Shown here in pieces: positions 44,209 to 53,591 of a stretch of 64,000 bases of DNA. Where the stretch lies: positions 44,814 to 108,813 of the forward strand of contig NZ_VRTT01000019.1 in NCBI RefSeq assembly GCF_008017805.1, in the 5' to 3' direction. The stretch is from Paenibacillus sp. N3.4 (lineage in GTDB: Bacteria > Bacillota > Bacilli > Paenibacillales > NBRC-103111). How positions within the stretch are numbered: position 1 is the stretch's first letter; each line of letters opens with the position of its first letter. The position numbers were made by a program, and so were the translations under genes. Below the pieces are notes generated by a model, which did no database searches, was not told the DNA's origin, and saw only the letters and a program-made list of their open reading frames with translations.

Positions 44209-47200
44209 GTGAAAAACAGATGGGCTGCCAAGTCGATGTCGATATTATCATGTTCTACTTTGCTCGCAGGAATATTGTACGCGCCCGGATCTCAAATCGC
44301 TTTGGCCGACGCTGCTCCGGCTTCGAGGAGCTTCTTCACTTCGTTTGAGACCGGAGATGTTCAACCGACCTGGGTCAATACGACGGAATTGGACGGTTCG
44401 GGAAACAAAATGACCTCAGGGGTTGACGGAAATACCCCTTATGTCGGAATTCCCGGTAATATTTCCAGCAAAATCGTACAGGTTACAGCTAGAGGCGATA
44501 ATCCGCCTAATGAACTTGTGGCGAACTTGACAGACGCAAACAATAATACAAAGTGGTTGGATTTTAATAAAACAAGTTGGGCACAATTCAAGTTTGATCT
44601 GCCGAGAGTCATCGTGAAGTATGCTTTGACTTCGGCTAACGATGCGGCGGGAAGGGATCCGAAAAACTGGACGCTGCAAGGCTCTAATGACGGTACAACT
44701 TGGAACGTGCTGGATACGAGAACGAATCAGTCATTCAGCAGCCGATTTGCAACCAACGTATACGATTTTGCGAATACGACAGCTTACCTGTTCTACAAGC
44801 TGGATATCACTCTGAATGGCGGCGAAAACATCGTTCAGTTGGCGGAAGTACAATTGTCCGATGGCATCGAATTGCCCCCTCCGCCTCCGGCAGATATGAA
44901 ATCCGACATTTCGAACGGGCCGACAGGTCTGTACACCGCGAAAAGCGGAGTTGGCTGGAGCGGATTAAAAGCAATGACGTTTGCGGGAACCAATCTGGTT
45001 AGCGGAAGAACCTATTCTTACAATAAAATTTATGACGTCGATGTAGACGTTACGCCAAATACGGAGCTTTCGTATTATCTGGCCCCGCAGTTTACCAGCA
45101 CGACGGAAACCGATTATACGAGCACTTATTCGGCAATCGATTTGGCATTCTCCGACGGAACCTACCTGCATGATCTGGGTGCCATTGATCAGCATGGCTT
45201 CAAACTTGATCCTGTCTCGCAAGGGAATTCCAAAGCCTTGTACAACAATCAATGGAATTTCATCAAATCCCAAATCGGCCATGTTGCGGCAGGCAAAAAA
45301 ATTAAGCGTATCCTTCTGGCGTACGATAATCCAAATGCGGTGGCAGGAACATCCTTCAAAGCAACGGTTGATGATATTAAAATTGACGGAAATCCGCTGC
45401 CGATGGCCCAGTCGAGGCTTTCCGATTATGTGAACATTCTTCGGGGCACGCAATCGAACGGCAGCTTCTCTCGAGGAAATAACGTTCCTGCCGTCGCCAT
45501 TCCACACGGGTTTAACTTCTGGACGCCAATGACAGATGCGGGCTCAGGTTCATGGATTTATACCTATAATGAAAAGAATACGGCAAACAATCTGCCTGTC
45601 ATCCAGGCTTTTGCGTTGAACCATGAACCTAGCCCTTGGATGGGAGACCGTCAGACGTTTCAGGTGATGCCTTCGAACGTAACGGGAGTTCCGAGCGCCA
45701 ATCGTACGGATCGTCAATTGGAGTTTAAACATGCCAATGAAATCGCCAAGGCCCATTATTACGGCGTCACTTTCGAGAACGGCATGAAAACAGAGTTTAC
45801 GCCTACGGATCACGCAGCTATGTTCCAATTTACGTTTACAGGCAGCGAATCCAATTTGATCTTCGACAACCAAAGCAACAGCGGAGGCATTACGCTTAAC
45901 GCCGATGGATCCATACAGGGCTATTCCGATCAAAAGAGCGGCAATTCCAACGGAGCTACGCGCATGTTCTTTTACGCGACCTTCGACAAACCGGTAAAAG
46001 CCAGTGGAAATCCGTCCAAGAATGGCGGCGGAGCCAATGTGTCCCGTTATTATAAGTTCGATACGACAACAGATAAGGTAGTTACGATGAAGATTGCAAC
46101 ATCGCTCATCGGAGTTGATCAGGCGAAGAAAAATCTGGATTTGGAAATATCGCCAACCGATACGTTCGATACGATCAAGGAGAAGGCGCAGTCCAATTGG
46201 GATCAATTATTAGGCACGATTCAACTTGAAGGGGCGACAGAGGATCAACTGGTCAATATGTACTCCAATATGTATCGTTTATTCTTGTGGCCGAACTCGG
46301 CATTTGAAAATACAGGCACGAAAGAAGCACCGACATACAAGCATGCTGACCAAACCCCGCTCACCACATGTTCGACTAGCACAGCAGTTCAAACATGCGC
46401 CAAGATTGTAGACGGGAAATCATATGTGAACAACGGTTTCTGGGATACGTACCGGACGACATGGCCGGCGTACAGCTTGCTGACCCCAACTGTGGCTGGG
46501 GAACTGGTTGACGGATTCGTGCAGCAGTATAAAGACGGGGGCTGGATCTCCAGATGGTCTTCGCCGGGCTATGCGAATATCATGGTAGGAACAAGCGCAG
46601 ACGTTGCTTTTGCGGATGCCTACCTCAAAGGCGTCACCAATTTTGATGTCAAAAGCTTCTATCAAGCAGCAATCAAGGATGCGTCGGTGAACCCGCCGAA
46701 TGGCAATGTAGGCCGTAAGGGGATGAACACATCGGTATTTAAGGGCTACACAAGCTATAGCGACACAGGTGAAGCGATGTCATGGGCAATGGACGGATAC
46801 ATCAACGACTTTGGTATTGCCAATCTGGCTAAAGCGCTAGCTGAGAAAAACGACACCACAGATCCTTATAACGCCAATTACGCTTCAGATTACGAATATT
46901 ACATCAATCGCGCTACCAATTATGTGAATATGTTTAATCCGAATCTTGGATTTTTTAACGGTAGGGATTCCAGCGGAGCATGGCGCAATACGTCCAGCAA
47001 TTTTAACCCTCTCGATTGGGGCGGAGGATCCGGCGATTATACCGAAACAAATGCATGGAACATGGCGTTCCATGTGCCGCAAGATGGTCAAGGTCTGGCC
47101 AATCTATATGGAGGGAAAGAAAAGCTCACACAGAAGCTGGATCAATTTTTCAGCACGCCGGAAACAGCTCAAAATCCTGGATCATACGGTGGTCTCATTC

Positions 47201-50118
47201 ATGAAATGAGAGAAGCAAGAGACGTTAGAATGGGGAACTACGGCCACAGCAACCAGCCGTCTCATCACATCATCTATATGTACGATTATGCCGGCCAACC
47301 ATCCAAAGCACAGGCATTAGTGCGCGATGCGTTAAGCAGACTTTATGTCGGCAGCGAAATCGGCCAAGGGTATGCAGGGGATGAAGATAACGGCGAAATG
47401 TCCGCTTGGTACATCTTCAGCGCGCTAGGATTCTATCCGCTGCAAATGGGCAGTCCGGAATATGCGATCGGAGCGCCTTTGTTCAAGAAAGCGACCATCA
47501 ACCTTGAAAATGGGAAGAAGCTCGTGATTAACGCACCGAAGACCAGCATGGACAATAAATATGTACAGGGTTTGAAAATAAACGGCGTTGATTACACCAA
47601 ATCTTATATCAAGCATGCCGATCTTGCTGGCGGGGCTGTGTTGGATTTCGATATGGGACCAAATCCTTCCGCATGGGGAAGCGGCAGCGATGCTGCGCCA
47701 ATTTCCATTACGCAAGGCTCCGATGTACCAAGACCGTATCGAGACAAAACCGACAAGCTCATTGCTCAAGGCGCAGGAAAAGTTACGGATAGTGCAGGCA
47801 CAGCAGCCGCTACCCTAAACAACCTGTTTGACAATAACTCCAATACGGTAGGCACAATCAACAGCGCAGCTCCTTGGATTCAATACGATTTCACCAAAGG
47901 CAAAGAAAAAGTAAACATGTATACGCTCACCTCGACGTCAGGCAATGCCAATACCGATCCAATGAGCTGGTTGCTGAAGGGCTCCAATGACGGGCAGAAT
48001 TGGACGCTGCTAGACACGAGAAGCGACGAGAAGTTCACTTGGCGCCAACAGACCAGAGCATTCCCAGTTAAGAACGATGCGGAGTTCTCAAGCTACAGGC
48101 TTGAAATTACCGCAAATGGCGGAGGAGCTTCCACCTCGTTAGCTGAAATTGAATTCCTCGGTTCCGATCTCAGCGATAAGGATTCCGTGGCGAAAGCAAT
48201 CGCAGCGCTCGATCTGGGCGATACCCAGCATGTTACCGTGGCTCTGGCTTTACCGTCAGCGGGCGTGCAAGGGACAACTGTCACCTGGAACAGTTCCGAC
48301 ACAACGGTTCTCAGCAATGCGGGTAAAGTTGTCTCTCGTCCGGGATTAGGCAAGCCCGATAAGACAATTACGCTAACGGCTAGTGTACAAAAAGGAACGG
48401 TCATTCAAAGCAAATCGTTTACCGTTATCGTCAAAGCGTTAAGCAAGGTTGAACCGCCATATGATGCGGGTGTGGATTTCATCAACGGTTTTGAACCGAC
48501 CGACACGCCTCCTACTTGGAGCAACTCTCCAATTGTCAGCAAAAATGTTGGCGAATTCTGCTGCGGTTTAGGCGGTATGGAATCCAAGATCGGAACGACG
48601 GATACCGACAAAGCAAACGCCCTGCTGTATTCCGGTAATGCTATGGATGCATCGGCGAATTACACATACAGCCAATTGTTTAATGTTTCGTTCGATGTGA
48701 AACCGTCCACGGTATTATCGTACCGTATTCTCCCTGAAGGACCCAATGCCCAATCGAGCACGTCCACGATCAGGAAGACAAGTGCTTATATTTCGGTCGA
48801 CTTGTTGTTCACTGACGGAACGTATCTGCATGATTTGAACGCCGTGGATCTTAACGGCATTGCATTGACTCCGCTTGCTCAAGGTCAAGGCGGAAAACTT
48901 CAACTTGATGCATGGAACACAGTTACAGCGAACATCGGTGCGGTAGCTGCAGGTAAAATTGTTGACAAAATCCTGATTTCCTTTAATGCTACAGGCCAAA
49001 CCGGCTATTTCCGAGGGTACGTGGACGATATCCATATCAGTCACGATAAGAGTGTTCCACAAGCTCCAAGCGCATCTCTGGAAGGTGCATCCCAAGCAGC
49101 TCCAGGTCAAACGTTCGAGTTGACTTATGCGCTAAGCAGCGTGACCCAGTCGACGTATGCCCAGGATATTACGGTAACCTATGATCCGGAGAAGCTGGAA
49201 TATATCAAGGCGGATTCTCTGAATGAACACTTCTTTGTCCTGAATCAAGCGCAAACTGCGGGTCGGGTACGCTTGATTACGGCTAATGTGGGTGGCTCCG
49301 TGCAGGGAGAAGATTTGATGAAGCTTACATTTAAAGCGAAGCAGCTCTCAGAATCGGCTTTGGCAACTATAACATTGTCGAAAGTCATTGTAGCCGACGG
49401 AAAGGGAGATGAGTCAGAAATCGCGGGCGACTCTCATAACGTGCTGATCAAGCTTGCCGATAAATCGGCCTTGACCGCGCTTATTGCAGAGACGCAAAGC
49501 AAGCACGATGCTGCAGTTGAAGGAACCAGATATGGTCAGTACCCGGCAGGTTCGAAAGCAGTTCTGCAAGCGGCGATCAATCAGGCTGCGGCTGTAGCCC
49601 TTAATAGAGAAGCGACTCAAGAGCAAATCGATCTAGCTTTTGCCGCTTTGCGTACGGCACTACAAACGTTTAATGTTTCAGTCATTTCCGTCGCTGATAA
49701 ATCAGAGCTTCAAGCAGCAATTGTGAACGCACAAAGCAAATATGATGCTGCAGTTGAAGGTACGGACCCTGGTCAGTATCCTGCGGGAGCGAAAGCGAAA
49801 CTGCTAGCAGCGATCGATCAGGCATCGAGCGTAGCTGCCAATCCTCAGTCTACTCAAGAGGGAGTGGATCAAGCGGTGACGGTTCTGAACACGGCACTCC
49901 AAGTCTTTACATCCTCTGTTAACACCAGCAGACCGGGAGATGTTAACGGCGATGGCAAATTCAGCATAGGTGACCTTGCTATCGTGGCTGCTTATTACGG
50001 TAAAAACTCTTTGGACAGCAACTGGCAGCAGTATAAAGTTGCCGATATCAACGGCGATGGCGTTATTGATATCATTGATCTTGCTGCGGTAGCCCAAAAA
50101 ATACTTGAAACAGAATAA
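44209..50118 (+). CDS. Giant GH92 alpha-mannosidase-family protein with cohesin, FIVAR and dockerin modules
   Basis: 1969 aa, start GTG 44209 behind GGAGGA (44195-44200). The signal peptide ends near ALADAAP. Order: discoidin-like module (~90-225); beta-sandwich (~230-400); GH92 catalytic region (~400-1160; NNGFWDTYRTTWPAYSLL, GDEDNGEMSAWYIFSALG at ~1056); second discoidin-like module (~1188-1320); Ig-like part (~1325-1420); beta-sandwich (~1425-1615). The tail is cohesin-like (~1620-1745; APGQTFELTYA, YAQDITVTYDPEKLEY), two FIVAR repeats (~1751-1902) and a type I dockerin (~1908-1969; two calcium loops, GDVNGDGKFSIGDLAIV and DINGDGVIDIIDLAAV). GH92 enzymes are calcium-dependent exo-alpha-mannosidases on N-glycans and mannans. 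Secreted and assembled into a complex through its tail; expressed from the importer operon upstream. Confidence 0.88.
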   Translation: MKNRWAAKSMSILSCSTLLAGILYAPGSQIALADAAPASRSFFTSFETGDVQPTWVNTTELDGSGNKMTSGVDGNTPYVGIPGNISSKIVQVTARGDNPPNELVANLTDANNNTKWLDFNKTSWAQFKFDLPRVIVKYALTSANDAAGRDPKNWTLQGSNDGTTWNVLDTRTNQSFSSRFATNVYDFANTTAYLFYKLDITLNGGENIVQLAEVQLSDGIELPPPPPADMKSDISNGPTGLYTAKSGVGWSGLKAMTFAGTNLVSGRTYSYNKIYDVDVDVTPNTELSYYLAPQFTSTTETDYTSTYSAIDLAFSDGTYLHDLGAIDQHGFKLDPVSQGNSKALYNNQWNFIKSQIGHVAAGKKIKRILLAYDNPNAVAGTSFKATVDDIKIDGNPLPMAQSRLSDYVNILRGTQSNGSFSRGNNVPAVAIPHGFNFWTPMTDAGSGSWIYTYNEKNTANNLPVIQAFALNHEPSPWMGDRQTFQVMPSNVTGVPSANRTDRQLEFKHANEIAKAHYYGVTFENGMKTEFTPTDHAAMFQFTFTGSESNLIFDNQSNSGGITLNADGSIQGYSDQKSGNSNGATRMFFYATFDKPVKASGNPSKNGGGANVSRYYKFDTTTDKVVTMKIATSLIGVDQAKKNLDLEISPTDTFDTIKEKAQSNWDQLLGTIQLEGATEDQLVNMYSNMYRLFLWPNSAFENTGTKEAPTYKHADQTPLTTCSTSTAVQTCAKIVDGKSYVNNGFWDTYRTTWPAYSLLTPTVAGELVDGFVQQYKDGGWISRWSSPGYANIMVGTSADVAFADAYLKGVTNFDVKSFYQAAIKDASVNPPNGNVGRKGMNTSVFKGYTSYSDTGEAMSWAMDGYINDFGIANLAKALAEKNDTTDPYNANYASDYEYYINRATNYVNMFNPNLGFFNGRDSSGAWRNTSSNFNPLDWGGGSGDYTETNAWNMAFHVPQDGQGLANLYGGKEKLTQKLDQFFSTPETAQNPGSYGGLIHEMREARDVRMGNYGHSNQPSHHIIYMYDYAGQPSKAQALVRDALSRLYVGSEIGQGYAGDEDNGEMSAWYIFSALGFYPLQMGSPEYAIGAPLFKKATINLENGKKLVINAPKTSMDNKYVQGLKINGVDYTKSYIKHADLAGGAVLDFDMGPNPSAWGSGSDAAPISITQGSDVPRPYRDKTDKLIAQGAGKVTDSAGTAAATLNNLFDNNSNTVGTINSAAPWIQYDFTKGKEKVNMYTLTSTSGNANTDPMSWLLKGSNDGQNWTLLDTRSDEKFTWRQQTRAFPVKNDAEFSSYRLEITANGGGASTSLAEIEFLGSDLSDKDSVAKAIAALDLGDTQHVTVALALPSAGVQGTTVTWNSSDTTVLSNAGKVVSRPGLGKPDKTITLTASVQKGTVIQSKSFTVIVKALSKVEPPYDAGVDFINGFEPTDTPPTWSNSPIVSKNVGEFCCGLGGMESKIGTTDTDKANALLYSGNAMDASANYTYSQLFNVSFDVKPSTVLSYRILPEGPNAQSSTSTIRKTSAYISVDLLFTDGTYLHDLNAVDLNGIALTPLAQGQGGKLQLDAWNTVTANIGAVAAGKIVDKILISFNATGQTGYFRGYVDDIHISHDKSVPQAPSASLEGASQAAPGQTFELTYALSSVTQSTYAQDITVTYDPEKLEYIKADSLNEHFFVLNQAQTAGRVRLITANVGGSVQGEDLMKLTFKAKQLSESALATITLSKVIVADGKGDESEIAGDSHNVLIKLADKSALTALIAETQSKHDAAVEGTRYGQYPAGSKAVLQAAINQAAAVALNREATQEQIDLAFAALRTALQTFNVSVISVADKSELQAAIVNAQSKYDAAVEGTDPGQYPAGAKAKLLAAIDQASSVAANPQSTQEGVDQAVTVLNTALQVFTSSVNTSRPGDVNGDGKFSIGDLAIVAAYYGKNSLDSNWQQYKVADINGDGVIDIIDLAAVAQKILETE

Positions 50119-50282
50119 ACACCATGGGGGGGATGGCGAAATTCGCCTCCTTCTCTCTTTACGAAAAGAGTTGCTAATCACCGAGACCAAGACCTCTTTG
50201 TTTAAAAAACATAGTAGAATATTCATACAAAATATGAGGAATTCGAATATAATTAAGTGGAATTATAGAACATAATAGAATA

Positions 50283-50329
50283 TGTAAGCGTTTTATATAC
50301 GGCCGTATATAATGATACAAAATGTATCA
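50283..50329 (+). promoter_or_regulatory. GH3 promoter region: cre-like site, 18-base palindrome and operator copy 2
   Basis: TGTAAGCGTTTTAT (50283-50296) is cre-like (12 of 14). TATATACGGCCGTATATA (50294-50311) is a perfect palindrome. TATAAT (50308-50313) is a good -10, and TGATACAAAATGTATCA (50313-50329) repeats the operator found at 36.84 kb. The stretch 50119-50282 holds no gene, only a weak GGCGAA/TTCGCC hairpin after GH92. Confidence 0.65.
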
Positions 50330-50337
50330 ATCACTAG

Positions 50338-50373
50338 GTGAAGGAGGTGGCTACTACAATGACTTTGGTTTAA
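50338..50373 (+). promoter_or_regulatory. Leader Shine-Dalgarno with micro-ORF before GH3
   Basis: GTGAAGGAGGTGG (50338-50350) with an ATG at 50359 opens the four-codon frame MTLV. The real GH3 start is ~80 bases further down. It may be an mRNA-stabilising ribosome site or an attenuating leader peptide. Confidence 0.4.
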
Positions 50374-50440
50374 CCGGATGCACAGAAACAGTTTTACACA
50401 AAACGCAATAAATAACATATGGGAGGATTTGAAACAAAAA

Positions 50441-53227
50441 ATGAAGAAAACAACTTCTTATCTCGCCTCTTTATTAATGCTATCTTTATTGCCCTTTAAT
50501 GTGGCAAATGTGTCGGCTGCAGACTTGGAAATCTACAAAAACCCGAACATGCCCGTTGAACAACGGGTGCAGGATTTGCTTGGCAAAATGACTTTGGATG
50601 AAAAAATAGGTCAGATGGTTCAGGCGGAGCGGGCTTCACTGGGAACAGTAAGCGACATCAAAACTTACTTTATAGGCTCGATTTTGAGCGGGGGCGGATC
50701 GGTGCCAGCCGGAAATACGGCAGCAGCCTGGAAGACCATGGTTGACAATTATCAAAATCAGGCATTGAGTACCCGATTGGGCATTCCAATGATCTACGGC
50801 GTCGATGCTGTCCACGGGCATAACAACCTGAAGGACGCTACGATGTTCCCGCATAACGTAGGACTGGGTGCGGCCAATGATGCCGATCTGGTGAGAAGAA
50901 TCGGCAGCGCAACAGCGGAAGAAGTGAGGGCGACTGGCGTCCACTGGACCTTCGCGCCCGTCATATCCGCTGTTCAAAATATACGTTGGGGCAGAACGTA
51001 TGAAGGCTTCAGCGAAGACCCGCAAATCGTAGCGAAGCTCGGAGTAGCAGCCGTCCAAGGACTGCAGGGCAATCCTGAGGATCCCGGGTTTTTGAAAGGC
51101 AAGAAAATCGTCGCCGATATTAAGCATTACATTGGGGACGGTTTAACGGACAATGGGGTTAACACAGGAAACATAACAGTTCCTGTACCTGATGGCAAGA
51201 CATTGAACCAAGCAAAGGATGAATATTTGGCGCCTTATCTCGCTTATTATAAAAAAGCGATTGACGCAGGCGCACGTACCGTAATGGTGACGTACAGCGG
51301 CATTAACGGGCTGAAAACGCATGCCGACACCCATCTGGTTACGGATGTGCTGAAAGGCCAGCTTGGATTTACCGGCTTCGTCGTATCGGATTATAATGCC
51401 ATTCAACAGATAACGGTTGACGATCAAGGGAACAATATTAGTGGAGCAGCCAACTACAAAAAACAAATCAAAGCCAGCGTGAATGCCGGCGTCGACTTGT
51501 TCATGCTCTCCGACAAAGGGAACACGACCAGCAGCTCAGGCGCAGGCAACGGCTGGATTGGATTTATTAACAACCTGAAATCGTTGGTAGGAACCGGTGA
51601 AGTACCCATGGCCCGGATTGACGATGCGGTTACAAGAAATCTTAGAGTCAAGTTTGAAAACGGGTTGTTCGAGCAGCCGTTATCCGACAGCGTAACCAAC
51701 CCGGATAGCGTGATCTATAACCAAGATCACGCAGCTCTCGCCCGGGAAGCGGCGAGAAAGTCACTCGTACTTTTGAAGAACAGCCCTAACGTGCTGCCTC
51801 TGAAAAAAGACGGCTCCCAGAAGATCGTCGTCATTGGCGATAAAGCCAACCATATCGGATATCAGCTTGGAGGCTGGACAATCTCTTGGCAGGGTGCAGG
51901 AAACACAGTCACGAAAGGCACGAACATTCTGGACGGCATCAAACAAGTAGCCGGTCCGGGCGTAACCGTAGATTGGGATCAAAACGGAGCTACAGCTACA
52001 GCAGGTCATGATATTGCTATTGCTGTCATCGGGGAAGATCCTTATGCGGAAGGCAATGGAGATCGCACAGGCACGAGCCTTACTTACGGAACGGGCGGTG
52101 GTGCTTCCAGCGATACCAGCATTGTTGCGAACCTGAAAGCGGCCAAAGCGGCTAATCCGAATTTGAAAGTGGTTATTATTCTGGTATCGGGCAGACCGCT
52201 TGTCATAACGAACGATCTGGCTAATTGGGATGCCGTTGTAGAAGCATGGCTTCCGGGATCGGAAGGAGCGGGCGTTGCCGATGTCGTATTCGGCGACAAC
52301 GATTTCCAAGGCAAATTGCCATACACATGGCCTCGCACGTTTGATGAGATTAATGCGAAAGACAAGAGTAATCCGTTATTCCCGCTTGGATATGGTTTAA
52401 CGTATGCCGAAACGAAATCGGGAACCGTCTTATCGGGTACAGATACAGCAATTCCGGGTCAAGAATTCGATTTGACCTACAGCGTGAGGAATGTCGCTCA
52501 ACAAGTGTATGCACAGGATGTAACAGTAACGTATGATCCGCAGCAGTTTGAGTATGTTTCCGCAAGTCCGACGAAAGACGGATTAAAAATCGTAGATAAA
52601 AAGGCAACAAGCGGTCAAGTCCGGTTTATTTTGGCCAATGTGGGAACGAATCATGACGCAAGTGGAGATTGGTTAAAGCTGAAATTCCGGGCCAAACCGG
52701 TTCAATCCGCTACTAGCGCAATAAACATAACGAACGTGGTGATTGCCGACGCAAAAGGAGTGGAGACTCAGTTGAGTGGTACTTCGCACAGCATCCAATT
52801 TATTATAGTTGACAAAACAGCTCTGAGTACATTGATCGCAAATGCACAAAGTAAGCATGATACGTCCGTAGAAGGAACACGTCCGGGTCAGTATCCGGCA
52901 GCAGCTAGAGCTGCCTTGCAGACTGCGATAGACACAGCGAATGTAGTGCTGAACAATGCAGCAGCAACGCAGGCAGACGTAACGCAAGCGGTAACGAATC
53001 TGAATGCGGCGATCCAAACGTTTACCTCCTCGGTCGTTAATCGTGTACCGAGCGATACGTCCGGAGACGGCGTGATCAGCATCGGCGATTTGGCTATCGT
53101 TGCGGCTGCATATGGTAAAACATCCGCAGATACGGATTGGGATCTATACAAGGTGGCGGATGTCAACAACGACGGCAAAGTAGACATCACTGACCTTGCT
53201 ATCGTGGCAAATTCAATTTTGCAATAA
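50441..53227 (+). CDS. GH3 beta-glucosidase-type enzyme with cohesin, FIVAR and dockerin modules
   Basis: 928 aa from ATG 50441; the longer frame from 50378 has no ribosome site. GGGAGG (50421-50426) is rather far but serves it. The signal peptide MKKTTSYLASLLMLSLLPF ends near VSAAD. GH3 N-terminal barrel: LLGKMTLDEKIGQMVQ, IYGVDAVHGHNN, and nucleophile D317 in FVVSDYNAIQQI. The second GH3 domain has HALAREAARKSLVLLKN and ends in PLGYGLTY. The tail is cohesin-like (~663-790), FIVAR (~790-865) and dockerin (~868-928, SGDGVISIGDLAIVAAAYGK and DVNNDGKVDITDLAIV). GH3 of this type removes terminal beta-glucosyl units. Its tail matches that of the GH92 protein, and it shares the operator with the SLH-cohesin gene. 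Confidence 0.9.
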   Translation: MKKTTSYLASLLMLSLLPFNVANVSAADLEIYKNPNMPVEQRVQDLLGKMTLDEKIGQMVQAERASLGTVSDIKTYFIGSILSGGGSVPAGNTAAAWKTMVDNYQNQALSTRLGIPMIYGVDAVHGHNNLKDATMFPHNVGLGAANDADLVRRIGSATAEEVRATGVHWTFAPVISAVQNIRWGRTYEGFSEDPQIVAKLGVAAVQGLQGNPEDPGFLKGKKIVADIKHYIGDGLTDNGVNTGNITVPVPDGKTLNQAKDEYLAPYLAYYKKAIDAGARTVMVTYSGINGLKTHADTHLVTDVLKGQLGFTGFVVSDYNAIQQITVDDQGNNISGAANYKKQIKASVNAGVDLFMLSDKGNTTSSSGAGNGWIGFINNLKSLVGTGEVPMARIDDAVTRNLRVKFENGLFEQPLSDSVTNPDSVIYNQDHAALAREAARKSLVLLKNSPNVLPLKKDGSQKIVVIGDKANHIGYQLGGWTISWQGAGNTVTKGTNILDGIKQVAGPGVTVDWDQNGATATAGHDIAIAVIGEDPYAEGNGDRTGTSLTYGTGGGASSDTSIVANLKAAKAANPNLKVVIILVSGRPLVITNDLANWDAVVEAWLPGSEGAGVADVVFGDNDFQGKLPYTWPRTFDEINAKDKSNPLFPLGYGLTYAETKSGTVLSGTDTAIPGQEFDLTYSVRNVAQQVYAQDVTVTYDPQQFEYVSASPTKDGLKIVDKKATSGQVRFILANVGTNHDASGDWLKLKFRAKPVQSATSAINITNVVIADAKGVETQLSGTSHSIQFIIVDKTALSTLIANAQSKHDTSVEGTRPGQYPAAARAALQTAIDTANVVLNNAAATQADVTQAVTNLNAAIQTFTSSVVNRVPSDTSGDGVISIGDLAIVAAAYGKTSADTDWDLYKVADVNNDGKVDITDLAIVANSILQ

Positions 53228-53246
53228 AGAGAATAGAACGGAAGAA

Positions 53247-53280
53247 GAGAGAAGCCTGCTTGAGGGCAGGCTTCTCTCTA
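53247..53280 (+). terminator. Hairpin after GH3
   Basis: AGAGAAGCCTGC (about 53248-53259) pairs with GCAGGCTTCTCT (53267-53278) around a short loop. The U run after it is poor, so termination may be incomplete. Confidence 0.65.
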
Positions 53281-53336
53281 TCCTTAGACGCTGCAATTAT
53301 TTTGGAAGAGCTGATATAAAAATAGTATTTGTGAGA

Positions 53337-53386
53337 TGAAAACGCTTTAGTGACTTTTCCTTGCATCCGTGATACAATATGTATCG
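53337..53386 (+). promoter_or_regulatory. SLH-cohesin promoter with cre-like site and operator copy 3
   Basis: -35 GTGACT (53350-53355) and -10 TACAAT (53373-53378) have a 17-base spacer. TGATACAATATGTATCG (53370-53386) covers the -10 and differs from a perfect operator only at its last base. TGAAAACGCTTTAG (53337-53350), directly upstream, is cre-like (12 of 14). The leader from here to 53591 has no gene. Confidence 0.7.
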
Positions 53387-53591
53387 TGGATATCCGTTCA
53401 ACAATTGTCTCATGAGAATTCAAATTTCATGCGGACAAGCTGTTTGTCTTAAGACTGCAAATAACGGATATAACGAACCTTATTATACTTAAAAGGTATA
53501 GGTCGACATTCCGAGGCTATAAATGAAAGGCTGCCGTAGACAGAATGGATGGATTCAGATCCTACCTTAACGCGAGAGGAGAATTTTTTTA

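Noticed and set aside
51761..52309. 182-codon minus-strand frame inside GH3
   Set aside because: It lies over conserved GH3 sequence; composition reflects the codons of the true strand.
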